Positions 1 to 10,822 of a stretch of DNA of 64,000 nt are shown here, piece by piece (the first letter of the stretch is position 1; every line of letters starts with the position of its first letter). Under the pieces are notes generated by a model that was not told the origin of the DNA, did not search any database, and saw only the letters and a program-made list of their open reading frames with translations. The stretch lies in assembly GCF_008831285.2 (NCBI RefSeq), contig NC_045140.1, positions 8,428,505 to 8,492,504 of the forward strand, given 5' to 3'. The stretch comes from Nymphaea colorata (lineage: Eukaryota; Streptophyta; Magnoliopsida; Nymphaeales; Nymphaeaceae). A program made the position numbers and the translations under genes.

Positions 1-225
1 GATGACAAGGTTGATTCCTTGACTAGCTTGGAGTCAGACGACACAGAAGATATCTCAAGCGGTGGCCATGGCTCTGCAAATGGGTCTGCAACTGCAGCCA
101 AGCAGAATGTGAACTCTTCAAGCAAAGAAGCCATCCAATTCTTGCATTTCTTGAGATTGTCTGATAATGGGCTCGAGATTAACAGAGGGAGAACCGTGTG
201 GAGGAGAAAGGTGGCAAGCTATTAG
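1..225 (+). CDS. 3' end of an unidentified protein-coding gene (partial)
   Basis: An open frame enters from the window edge in frame 1 and ends at a TAG at 223-225. The visible tail is acidic and Ser/Gly/Asn-rich (LESDDTEDISSGGHG) and ends in a basic stretch (VWRRKVASY). I do not recognise the family, and no domain motif is visible. The composition looks like a disordered C-terminal tail. The last codons could instead be read-through into an intron, because a GT follows GAGAAAG near 210. What follows is AT-rich and without long frames, consistent with a 3' UTR or intron. The upstream part lies outside the window. Confidence 0.45.
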   Translation, partial: DDKVDSLTSLESDDTEDISSGGHGSANGSATAAKQNVNSSSKEAIQFLHFLRLSDNGLEINRGRTVWRRKVASY

Positions 226-1454
226 CTCTTGAGGTTGTCTGGTACTAGTGCCTGTACGATTATGTAGAAAAGATAACTTATAATTCTTTCTACGGCGAGG
301 ATAGAACAGACGACAGTTCCCGACCGTTGGGTTTCAAAAATTTCCAACTAATCGGTTTTTTGGTTGTGTGTGTGTGTGAGGGAGAGAGAGAGCTATTTTT
401 GGGCAATTGAACTAGTGTCATTTCTTAATTGGTTAAATTTGGAAATGCCACCTTGTTAATTGTTATTCGCAGAAGCGGATGACCTTAAACTCTCAATCAT
501 TTTGCTGCTTTATTATCTTATGTCTGACTCAAATGCGAGATAGAGTTGGCTCTGCAGTCTTACATAAACTCATTAGTGTTCTATCTGTTGTCATAAATAT
601 GGTTGGCTTTGTTTTTCCCTCGAAAATCTTGCAGTGACTCTGACAATGGTTCTACTTCAGTCGGAGGATGTTGATGGTACTCTTGAGTCTTTTCTTTGAT
701 TATGCCACTTTCAGGTTTGAGGTATGAGTTAACAAGGGTGTATGGCCCAGCATTTACATATAATATGTCACCGTTGGGCAGTTCCGAGTACAGTTTTAGG
801 TCACCAGGTACCGTAGTTTGATTTTGTTTTCCACCACCATGGCCGTTTCTTTCTTAGTGGTGTAGCTGTGGGGACTCCTGCCCTTGATTTAGTTTATTTT
901 CAAGGTTTGGAAGCAACGAATTTTAAGATCAGGCCTTCCCCTTTTTCAACTTAGATTGGACATTCGACGAATCAAGAAAGCTAGTCTTGTGTTTTGTCAA
1001 ATCACCAAAATAAGCCAACGTTAAATATGTGGATTTAAAATCAGAGGCATTCAACTGTTTCCTTGTTGACATTACACGTATTGTATGTACAATTGTCTTG
1101 GAAAAGGATTTCGCCGGAGGTGATTCAAAAATTTTGGAAGAGAAATGTTTGAGGGTGTCGACGGATACCCTCTCTTGCGCTTGAACTTGATGCATATTTA
1201 GCATGTAACCTACATTGTAATTTTGACATTCAAACAGACCACGAGGGAGATATATATCCCTATGGCTTTGCGCAGTCTACTGGAGAATGTGATCTCAATT
1301 CTAAACGCCATTCTTTTCAACAGTCAAAAAAAGCCCAATTTGAGTCCTACAAGTTTTTACCTTTTTTTTTTCCCATTCATCATTTTATGATATTTTTGTC
1401 AACTAGAATAAATGATCTTTTTGAAGCCATGCATCGGATCCAAGGAGTTTGGAG

Positions 1455-1630
1455 TACCTGTTGGCACCAGCGAAGCTGGTTATGTGCACTGAAAAATTGT
1501 GCACAAAAAACTTTTTAAGCAGGTAAAAATGAACGGTGAAAAAGTTTTAAAAGTTTAAATGATCCATTATTTTATAAAAAAATTCAAAAATAACGTCCAC
1601 ACCCCTTTGGTGCACACTTGTTCCATTCAT
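1455..1630 (+). repeat. dispersed repeat, copy A
   Basis: This segment resembles the reverse complement of about 12855-13045. Shared blocks in the same order are GGTTATGTGCAC followed by GAAAAAT, then GTGAAAAAGTT, then TCCATTATTTTATAAA and AAAAATA, ending near a GTGCAC word. Identity is patchy, with small indels, as expected of two old copies of one interspersed family. No coding potential and no certain target duplication. Confidence 0.5.
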
Positions 1631-2127
1631 AAAGTATGCAGGGCAGCGAACGAGCCGCGAGGTCGTATGCTGCAGGATAACTGACAACTGCCATCGGCCA
1701 GAGCACGATTTCATTATTCAAGAAATGAAAAAGTAAAGTCATCCGTTGATAGGGAGTGATCAAAACTGTGTCCATATCTTGATTCTGGCTAAACAAATTA
1801 GGAGCAGAACTGTCATTGCAGTGTGGAAAGAAGAGGGTCAAAGATGCTTAGTTCTGCTACAGTGGAAGCAGACAGAGTCGAATTGGAGCTGCTCCGCTCG
1901 TGGCTTGAGAAGAACAAGGAATTCATGAAGATAGGCACCAATAACTCAGGGTGGCGAAAGTGATGGCAAAACATGACGAGTGTAGAAGGCCCATTTCGGC
2001 GAGAGGAAAATCTATGGCAGAACTCGGTAACAGAGTTCAGATTTATGAAGAGCTAACCCCAACTGAAAATTGGCAAATTTATGCCCCTTAATGACAGGCA
2101 GTACCTTCCAGCTTCCTCTCTATTGTA

Positions 2128-2324
2128 TTTGTGGACAGTGGCAGAGCCATATATAGGTTGGTGTGGGCAACTGCCCACATCAGCTTCTCAATTTTCTTTC
2201 ATTTTTACATTAAGATTGTTTAACATTTACTTGGTTATACATGTAAGTGCCCTTTCATGTATGAAAAACATGTGAAATCTGTGCTCCTTCAGAAAATTTT
2301 TCTAGCTCGGCCACTGTTTGTGGA
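2128..2324. mobile_element. hAT-type MITE with perfect 8-bp target duplication
   Basis: The element proper is 2136-2316 (181 bp). It starts CAGTGGCAGAGC and ends GCTCGGCCACTG, which is an inverted repeat of the start with one mismatch. It is flanked on both sides by TTTGTGGA (2128-2135 and 2317-2324), an exact 8-bp target-site duplication diagnostic of the hAT superfamily. The interior is AT-rich and carries a TGGGCAACTGCCCACA palindromic block but no open frame. It is non-autonomous. Confidence 0.85.
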
Positions 2325-2864
2325 GGTGTTTTGGATTCGTGTCAGCTTGTCCTCTCTCAGCAATTGATGTTCAGGATCCTGTTTATTCTGTGCATATCTC
2401 TATTTTTGGGTAATAAAGAATGGTAGCCTTTTCCCCACATTTCTTATGTTCCTTATGAGAAAAAAAAGTTATTTGTTCATGCATAACCAGTTTTCTTGTA
2501 GGTCAAATTCTTCTGCAGAACGATGGAACAGAAAATAGGAGGGTGGCACAACTTCTCCATTATTTGAAAAACTTGTGCAGATCTTAAACCCAAACCAAAG
2601 GATAGAGCTGCCTGATTGAGTCTTTGACGGGTCAGACCTATGCCCGAATTGGTTGATAAGGACCTACATCTGGTCAGAAGTTTGCCAATACCGGATCCAA
2701 ATCTGGACCCTAACTATGTTTGCGATGTACATCATGATCGGATCTGCCTCCAAGGCCTGTTGAGCAGTATTTTTTCTTATATATACTTTTTTTTTTTTTT
2801 ACTGAAAACTTTGTGGATTCAGAGAGGAGCCGGTCTCGATTCGAAGTTCAAACCGTGAATTAGA

Positions 2865-2873
2865 TTATATAAA
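2865..2873 (+). promoter_or_regulatory. candidate TATA box of VDE
   Basis: TTATATAAA lies about 30 bp before a pyrimidine-rich leader-like segment that ends in a good splice donor at 3043/3044. This is a reasonable core promoter for the VDE transcript if its first exon is non-coding. Inferred from position only. Confidence 0.5.
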
Positions 2874-2899
2874 CCCGGTTCGAGATTCCGAGAAGCCTG

Positions 2900-3043
2900 G
2901 TGCCTATCAATGTCGATGAGGGAGAGAGGGGATTTTACGTCGATGGCGTTCCCTCCACACGATTTTCTTGCTCCTCTTCACTCCTCTTATCGTCTCTCAG
3001 CCTTACCCAACCCCTGCTTCTCTCTCCCTTTCTCTATCCTGAG
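2900..3043 (+). other. probable 5' UTR exon of VDE
   Basis: A pyrimidine-rich segment just downstream of the TATA box ends CCTGAG/GTTAGT. The coding exon of VDE is preceded by a consensus acceptor (AATACAG, ending at 4675), 28 bp before the ATG. Joining 3043 to 4676 gives a leader intron of 1,632 bp. ATG codons at 2910 and 2943, in one frame, would start upstream ORFs; both stop at a TAA two codons after the junction codon. The start of this exon is approximate. Confidence 0.45.
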
Positions 3044-4703
3044 GTTAGTTCAGTTCGTTTCGCCTTTCTTTCTTCAGCGTTGCTGTATGTTTCGTTTTCA
3101 TCGTATGTTTTGACTTTCTCTGTTTTTTCTATGCTGCGAAAACGATGAGAACATTTTTTTCTCTCGATTTTCATGCGGTTTTTGGGTGTTCAGCTTGACC
3201 TTTCGTAACTTCTTTTTGGAGAAGGAAAGGTTTCAGTAGAGGGAGGAAGGGAGTCTTATCTGATAACGAATCAATTGAAGTTTTCATGAATTGTTACTGA
3301 GAACGGGGTCGAACTTTTATCGGTTCTTTACACCAGGCTGGGTCTCTTCAGGGGATAGGAATTCCTAGCATTTTAGTAACTGAGATTTCGGGCGTGTAGA
3401 TTTCTTTTTCTTTTCATCTTCATTGGTTCAGTGTAAGTTCCGGTCGGTTTAGTTGGATTACAGAGGTGTTGATGATTAACATGCGTTGCTTACTGGAGTA
3501 TTGTTAAATATGATCTCCTTGCATAAGTTGTTGTTACTTGTTAAAATTCGTTTTCATTTGCAATTTACTTCAAATGACGTAAAGGTTTTTCGTGCCAATG
3601 GACAGAGGAAGTTTTTGTGACAAGTTTAAGAATTTTTTGGAATGTCTCTGGGCTTCCATGGTATTGGAAATAAACTTTATGGCTCTTATGAAGGCGTTTC
3701 AACTTCCAACCATGGATTTCTTTCAACGTATTTAACATGCAATTTCTGCTGATGTTAAAGGTGCTTATAGTGTCAATTGATTAACATTCATGATAAGTCA
3801 TAGGAGCCTGCACCGACACGCATACACACTCATATACACGTAAATGTTAAAATTACAGTTGTGAATCCATCTTTATTCTTTAAATTTCAGTGGATTCGTG
3901 GAAAAATTTTAGCCTAGTAACGCAACTTAGCTTCATATATTCCTATTCACAGTCATGCTAAAATAGTATTATCTTCGTAAATTTCCTATTTTGGTTCCAG
4001 GTTAGTATTGTCAACAGTAATTTGATGGTATTAGCTCTTTCTTGACGTGAGTTAAATGTGTGGAAATGTGTTTTCTTACCAGCAGGGCACATCCAATTCA
4101 CCCAAGATTTGCCTTATATCTAGAAATTACAGTACTGCTCAACAATTTTCTTCATAATAATGAGTTTGCTGTGGGAGATGAGTCCATCCAAACAGTTTTG
4201 CTGGAGCTCTGATGTATATGGTTTGCTGACTGAATGTCCAATGTCTAGTAGAATGGAAATAAGTATCTTTCACTTTTGTATTTCTATTATATAAGTTGAG
4301 GTAGGTATTGTTTTTCCGAAGTAATTACCTATTTCATTCAAGGAAATATGTAGCACATGACAAACAGGAAATGCAGACAAAATTTAAGTGTAGTTTCTGC
4401 ATCTTCAAACTTTATATGAGCCTAATGGCATTAACCTATTATAATGTGCTATTCTTTACTGGGCAGGCCATGGTTTGAAATTCTAGCAAACAGTAAACTG
4501 AAACAGATCTAAATAAGTTGCAACAATTACATAATTATAACCTAATTTTGGGTAATAGCTTATTGAGCAATGGTTATTTTGAAATTATTTGATGCTTTAT
4601 GTTAGAGGAGAAAGCTGTTTGAATCTTGTTTGGGTTGTATTTTATGTCAGACTAACTTTCTTTGATCAAATACAGGTTGTAATCTGGAATTGAACTGCCA
4701 TAT

Positions 4704-7164
4704 ATGGGAACATTTGCATATCCAACTTACCTTTCTCGTGAGGATGGTGTTCACATACTTTGTGAGTCGATCACTACAGGAGTCAGTAGAAGTTTTGGAA
4801 GGGCACATTTCCAACGGGACTTTATGAAGATGAACCTGCAGCCATCAAGTGGTTCCCCTAGGATCTGCGTGTGGTCTAACTCATATGGGGCTTATAGAAA
4901 AGCACTTCTTCAAAGTAGAGTAATGCGTATGCATGTAACTAGGAATTCCAAGGCAAGCACGTATGGTTCCGACTCTTTTGAGGTAAGTACAGGCTGCAAC
5001 TATGGAAGTGATATGCTATATGTTTTGGCATTTTGGTGTTAATCATTTTGCTAGTAAAGAAGTTGGCTTTTTCTGATGCCTTTGATATTTCACAGGTACA
5101 TGAGAAACACCAACCTTTGGTGAAATTTCTATTAGATCCATTTAAGGAATGGACTCATCTACCTCTCATGATGGCAGCTGGATTTTTGACATTTACTCTA
5201 CTGTTTATTCCATCAGCTGATGCAGTTGATGCACTTAAGACATGTGCTTGCCTGTTGAAGGAGTGCAGGTATGCACTTCTTAATTGCTGGCTGTTTTAAA
5301 TGTGCTTTTGTGTAACTAGTCAGGAAACAGTCTTCTCTCTCATTTTCCCCAACAAGGGGCTTAAGAAGAGTGGTACAGTTAGATAGGTTGTCCTATAATG
5401 TATCCTAGATGATAGAACTGTGTCCTATATTTGATAAAATGGGAACAGATTCATGCAATACTTTATACGTTGATTGGAATGTACCATCTTCTAGAAGAAG
5501 GATGTCCATGGATGGCTTAAACAACCAAAAGTTGATTCACCAGGCAGGATTCATGTTACAGATTTTTTCAGATCAGCTACTGTGAGAGTGAAGATCTCTA
5601 TTTGGTTCAGCAATAAATTGTGAATCCTCCATGCCTTGTATTCAACATGTCTGCAGCCCTAGAATATAGGAGGCTTTTCTCAGTATAGAAAACAAATTAG
5701 TCATTTAGCATCACATTTAACTGAAATCCTAAATGAAATTAGGAGTATGCCTTGCCTAAAACCTAACTTAATGGAGATGTCGGTTCTTACTTCCTACTTG
5801 CATAGGATAATGGTTCAATGAGATTCGTGGTCTCTTGTTGCAGATTGGAATTGGCTTCCTGCATTGCAAATCCAGCTTGTGCAGCAAATATAGCTTGCCT
5901 TCAAACATGCAACAATCGACCTGATGAAACTGAGTGTCAGGTTGGTAATATGATCTATATGATGACTCGTGAGATAATTAATGTTCAAAAGGGTACTTTA
6001 TTGTGTCTTAACCTGATGCCTGTTTCTGGAAGGCTGGGTCTTGGGTGTTGACTGAGGAACCTAGTTGTTATAGTTCGCCATATATTTGAACGCCATCCTG
6101 TGTCTACTAAGATTGAAATTTTAGTGTTCTGCAGTTAATAAGTTTCTTTTGTGTAGTTGATGCTTGCAGATTAAATGCGGAGATTTGTTTGAGAATACTG
6201 TTGTAGATCAATTCAATGAGTGTGCTGTCTCACGCAAGAAATGTGTGCCCCGGAAGATGGATGTTGGGGAATTCCCTGTCCCAGATCCCTCTGCACTTGT
6301 TAGGAGCTTCAATATTGCTGATTTCAGAGGGAAGTGGTACATAAGCAGTGGACTGAATCCTACCTTTGACACTTTTGATTGTCAACTTCATGAATTCCAG
6401 CCTGAATCGGAGAAACTAATTGGGGACTTGACATGGCGGATAAAAACCCCAGATGGTGGCTTCTTCACCCGATCAACTAAGCAAAGATTTGTGCAAGACC
6501 CGATGCAACCTGGGATCCTTTATAATCACAACAACGAGTTTCTTCATTATGAAGATGATTGGTAACTAACTGAATATTCAGTTGTATTGTATTAAAAGCC
6601 TTTCTTGTCCTCAGATTTTGACTCCACAGCAAACCTCAGGAAAATATCAACTGTTTTTGCAGGTACATTCTGTCATCCAAGGTAGAAGATAAGCCAGATG
6701 ACTATATATTTGTGTACTATAGAGGTAGAAATGATGCATGGGATGGATATGGGGGCGCTGTTGTGTACACAAGAAGTAAGGTTTTACCAGACAAAATTAT
6801 TCCTGAACTAGAAATGGCAGCCAGCAGAGTGGGCTTAGACTTCAAGAAGTTCATTAGGACAGACAACACATGTGGCCCTGAGCCACCTCTTGTGGAGAGG
6901 CTGGAGAAGAAGATAGAGGAGGGAGAGAAAACCATCGTACAGGAGGTTGAAGAGCTAGAAGGGGAGGTTGAGAAGGTGAGAAAGACTGAAATGAGCTTGT
7001 TCCAGCGGCTGGCAGAGGGTTTTAAGGTACTGAGAGAGGATGAAGAATTTTTCCTCAAGGAGCTCAGTGAGGAGGAGATGGACATTCTGGGAGGGCTGAA
7101 AATGGAAGCGACAGAGCTTGGGAAGCTGTTCAATGAAGCCTTGCCTTTGAGAAAGCTTAGATAG
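4704..7164 (+). CDS. VDE: violaxanthin de-epoxidase, chloroplast precursor
   Basis: Exons 4704-4982, 5096-5268, 5844-5940, 6170-6561 and 6663-7164 join in frame to 480 residues. All introns are GT-AG. VDE acts in the thylakoid lumen, converting violaxanthin via antheraxanthin to zeaxanthin with ascorbate when the lumen acidifies in high light. Residues 1-136 form a bipartite transit peptide: a basic, Ser-rich stroma-targeting part, then a hydrophobic stretch ending PSADA before VDALKTC, the known mature start. The mature part has a Cys-rich domain ([11 protein letters not shown] through ETECQIKCGD), a lipocalin barrel beginning at GKWY (237-240) with [20 protein letters not shown], and a Glu-rich coiled-coil tail ending ALPLRKLR. 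All 13 family cysteines are present. Nothing is broken. The start is the first ATG after the leader-intron acceptor and gives the expected length. Confidence 0.97.
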
Positions 7165-7923
7165 TTCAGATTTTGTCCTTTTCATCACCAGTTGACTGAG
7201 ATTACCATATCCCATATTATCATTCATTAATATATTCTATGCAGATACCATTCATCCCAAAACATGATGTCATATCTGATATCATTAATTCAAGGATGAA
7301 AACGCAAGCCTCACATCCTTGACTGTCATTTCTATTCAGAGAACCAAGACGATTCCGTAAAATAATATGGTGGAAACAACCTGCAGGTCACTTTTCACAG
7401 TAGGAGCCCTCATGCTTGTCTTCATGGTTCGTTAATAAACAATTGGAATAGCTATCTATGAAGCACATAACATAAGGATTTAAGGCTGTAGCCTCAGCAC
7501 ATTGTTGTTTTCATAGCATGAAGGAGTGGATCCGGAATTGTGAACTGAGTTTTGTGGGTTGAGCTTGCATTTGTGTGATCCAATAAAGCACATGGGTTTT
7601 TTTTTTTCCTGAGCATCTTCTGCAAAGCTGACCATTAAGTTGTGCCCTCAATGACTAAGGATGCTCTAAAATTACGAACTCGAACTAGATTATTGCAAGC
7701 AACTATGGGTATCAACTCATAGGAAGATGGTACCAGAAATACAATCTTTTAAATGTAGCGACAGTAAGCAAAGTATACACCAATTATCCTAGGTACATTC
7801 TCTCTTTCAAACCAACACCAAGACTATTTCAGCACTTGCGCAAAGTAGAGCAAAAAAATGAATTTTTGTCTTCAATATAAATGGTCTTTGAAAGCTATAT
7901 ACAGTCTGCATCAGGCCTTCTTG
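7165..7923. other. 3' intergenic space between convergent VDE and RIN4-like genes
   Basis: About 760 bp separate two stop codons that face each other. It should hold both 3' UTRs. No frame or repeat of note. Confidence 0.6.
7434..7439 (+). terminator. candidate polyadenylation signal of VDE
   Basis: AATAAA lies about 270 nt after the VDE stop codon. Another AATAAA follows near 7582. Either could be used; the choice is positional inference. Confidence 0.35.
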
Positions 7924-10822
7924 TCACATGCCAAAGCAACGGTGGATCTGCAGATTAAGAAAAAGTTTAGTGGGAGAAAATGGCAGTAGAAAAGAATGAA
8001 GAGGGTTTTGTTTTTTCCTTTTGCTTACCCAAGATCTACGAACTTCCTGCCTCGGGGTCGCGGCATAATGATCTGGTGTCTTTACTGTAATTGCAGGAGC
8101 TCTCCGAGCTCCTGTTGTGCCGCCCAGCCTGTCCACCCTCACTTGGTCAAAGATGCCAGTATATCCCGCAGATGCAGAAGGATCTGCCTCGTTCCAAGCT
8201 CCGAATTTTGGGATAGCAGGACCTGTTCCCACCTGAGAACAGTTCAAATTCCACAACATCAAGGAGGCTTCATCTATGTGTTCTGTTATATCATCAATTT
8301 GTTTGCAACTGCAAGTGAGCAAGGCTGAGCAGAAATCTTACATTGTCGGCTCGAACAGCTGATCTGTTTTTCAAGCGCGGCCCTCCATCGGTGGAATTCT
8401 TTGTCTCAGAAGCACTATCCCTACGGTAAACTCTTTCTTCATGATATGGTTGAGGAGATGCATAGCCAGCAGTCCTATCACCTCCTCCATTTTCTCTCTT
8501 TCCTCGCTTCGCCAAATCAGAAGCCGTAGTTCCACCGCGATCGAGCTGCCCAGGAAAATCTGTTGGCTTTCTGAGTGCCTCTGCACTTCGCAAGGGATCA
8601 TGCTTAGGAACAGGAGCTGCTGGAGGAGCTGCAACAAATGCACCAGGATTTTCGTGGTGATCATTTGGAGCAGCGCAGTCGGGAACCTGAGGTGCTTCCC
8701 CAAATGCACTGGGATTTTCACGTGGATCGTTTGGATTAACCAGCGGCCCACCTCTTCGTTTCCGTGCTTTTTCAAAACATACAGTGTAAGGTACTTGATC
8801 TCCACTTGACCAGTTGCCGAATTGTGGGACGTTCTGCCAGAGTCACAAAATCGAACCTATTGAATATAAGTAGATGGGATCGATCCTGCCATCTGTTCTT
8901 ATTATGCTTAGAGAAGCAAAAGCAGAGCAAGCCATTCGGCAGAGTTGGCCCCAGGCACTCGCCAATGACATGAAAAGTTCTAAAGACACACATCTTCCAA
9001 AAACACAAGGATACGAATAGGACAGTTGGTATATACTTTCAAGGCCACGAATTAAACATACAAACATCTAGAGCAGCAGTAATCAGAATTCAGAAGCGGA
9101 GGAAAGACAGAAACAGGTGAAAGATGGAGCCATGAACTGCAAACGTGAAAATGTTCTATAATTAAGCTCCAAAAATTTGTATCCTGGCAATGCCCACAAC
9201 TAGTATCAAGGCATTCTACATAACTAGTATCAAGGCATTCTATCTTTTACTTCGCAAAGAGGCAATAAAAAGTAAAAGCAGGATACTGGGATAGCTTCAA
9301 ATAATTGAACAAAGCAAAAAAGTTCTCGGAACTAGATAAAACAAATAGATATTGAGCAAGATTACCACGACTAACATATTTTACTTTTTAAGATTTCCCC
9401 AAATATAGTTTCTTTCTTTCTGCCTGATCAAGCTAGTTAGGACCGAAACATGCCTAGCAATGCTAAATTGAAAGCCAAAAAGTTACATTGATCTACAGTC
9501 GTCAACAGTCAAGAGCATTATTAGGAGACTCTCATCAACCATTATGGTAGAGCCAAGGGGGTTGGCACGGTGGGGTCTGGGCATGTCATTCGACGAGCAG
9601 TCACGTTTGAAACACCCATAGATCCGCCAGAGCAGCCAAAGCCCTTGGTGTCTGTCTGGACCAAATTGAACCTATCTTTTGGTCAAGGTCAGGATTCAAA
9701 GCACACCAAAGTTGAAGAATGACGTTCAGTTTTGCATACGACCCAACAACCCGTGGTTAGATTGAAACCAAAGGTGTTGGATTTCGGATTCATGATTTAT
9801 TTAGTTCACTGCTTGTTTTCAAACAGCGGATTTCACGTAGAGTGGATCTCAGATCAGCCTCGGATCTGAAATCAGAAGCTGTCAAACATAGTGCAAAAGC
9901 AGCCTTGTCATATTCGAACTTGTGATGTTCCATCAAAGTCACAAGCTACCCATGCCCCTGGTCTTCTGTGGGGAAGATTATCACCTTTTCTCCGTTTACA
10001 GGTTAACTGTTATAATCTTTCATCAAACATGCTATAAACTGCTGTGAACTACTAAATCAGCCTTCAAGATTCAAAGAACCAGCACATAACAAGAATTTGA
10101 ATGTGAAACAGGGACATTTATTTGAAAATATATAATGTGGTTGTATCAGATAAAAATTCAACAGTCACCATCATATCAGGCTCTGGTGGTCACTTGTATC
10201 ATTTGCAGGAGGAAGAATGGGAAAAGATCTTGCGGACCTAAGCTCAAAGAGGCGGTCAAAACATATGTTCAGTTGGTCATTACTGAAAGCCTAAGCTTGG
10301 TCGTATCAAATAGAATCCATTCATACCATCTTTGTTGTCACAAGAATAAAGAAGAAAAGGATGCGCCTCCACAATATGCACCACCTTTACCAGTATCCGG
10401 AAGAGGAACAGTTATTTCTTGAGATTCTCAAATATTTGGAGATGAAAACTTGAGCTACGGTAAATAGCACACGAAATGTCGGAAACCAACGTCTCTCCCT
10501 CTCTAGTTCTAACAACAGAAAAAGAAAGGAAAGAAAGAAACCTTCCAGTCTTTATATTTTCAAGAACAGAACAACAGAACGGGCATCCTCTCCAGCAGTC
10601 GGAATTAGACCACTCAAATAAAAAAAGAAACTAACAATTATTTTTCTGAATTCGAAACATCAATTTCTCTTAAGAAATAGTCTCAATTAAACATAAAGGA
10701 AACAGACAATTCAGAGAACACCAAACAAACCAGTTCAAAAGACGGAAAGAGAAATGCAGAATTGCAGTCCTAAATCCAAAGCTGACCACCTTTAGAAAGC
10801 CTTAGCAGAAACTTACCGCCAT
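7924..10822 (-). CDS. RIN4-like NOI-domain protein
   Basis: Reading the minus strand, exons 10822-10817, 8833-8342, 8232-8029 and 7947-7924 join in frame to 241 residues. RIN4 proteins are plasma-membrane immune regulators targeted by bacterial effectors and guarded by NLR receptors. The N-terminal NOI domain begins directly after the start (MANVPQFGNW, then YTVCFEKARK). The C-terminal NOI domain is at about 173-200 (IPKFGAW, then GYTGIFDQVR). Both keep the PxFGxW core cut by AvrRpt2 in Arabidopsis RIN4, and Thr191 matches the phosphorylated Thr166 there. The middle is disordered, rich in Asn, Pro, Arg and Gly. The first coding exon supplies only Met-Ala, then a 1,983-bp intron. The C-terminus (RCFGM) has a single Cys instead of the usual palmitoylated Cys cluster. 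The last intron (81 nt) is stop-free and in frame, so an unspliced form would be 268 residues. Confidence 0.9.
9199..9242. repeat. short tandem duplication in RIN4-like intron 1
   Basis: The 20-mer ACTAGTATCAAGGCATTCTA occurs twice with a 23-bp period. No further copies are nearby. It looks like local slippage and is not part of a coding exon. Confidence 0.7.
9551..9640 (+). repeat. tRNA-derived SINE-like head in RIN4-like intron 1
   Basis: CCAAGGGGGTTGGCACGGTG resembles a polymerase III A box within a SINE head, and CGTTTGAAACACC some 50 bp on resembles a B box. Similar heads occur at 41846 and, on the minus strand, at 43555-43745. This is a degenerate copy, and assignment rests on these shared words. 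Confidence 0.4.

Larger units (their letters stand above)
226..2864. other. intergenic region upstream of VDE
   Basis: No convincing coding sequence on either strand; the frames present are short and unlike any family I know. There is a short TG/AG microsatellite near 363-392. Two repeats listed separately lie here: a dispersed repeat at 1455-1630 and a hAT-type MITE at 2136-2316. Confidence 0.6.

Noticed and set aside
6717..7133. 138-codon Ser-rich frame on the minus strand
   Set aside because: Antisense shadow of the Glu-rich VDE C-terminal exon.
8092..8115. CAGGAGCTC/GAGCTCCTG palindrome in RIN4-like exon 3
   Set aside because: Encoded by ordinary Gly-Ala-Arg-Arg-Ala codons; short palindromes in GC-rich coding DNA are expected.
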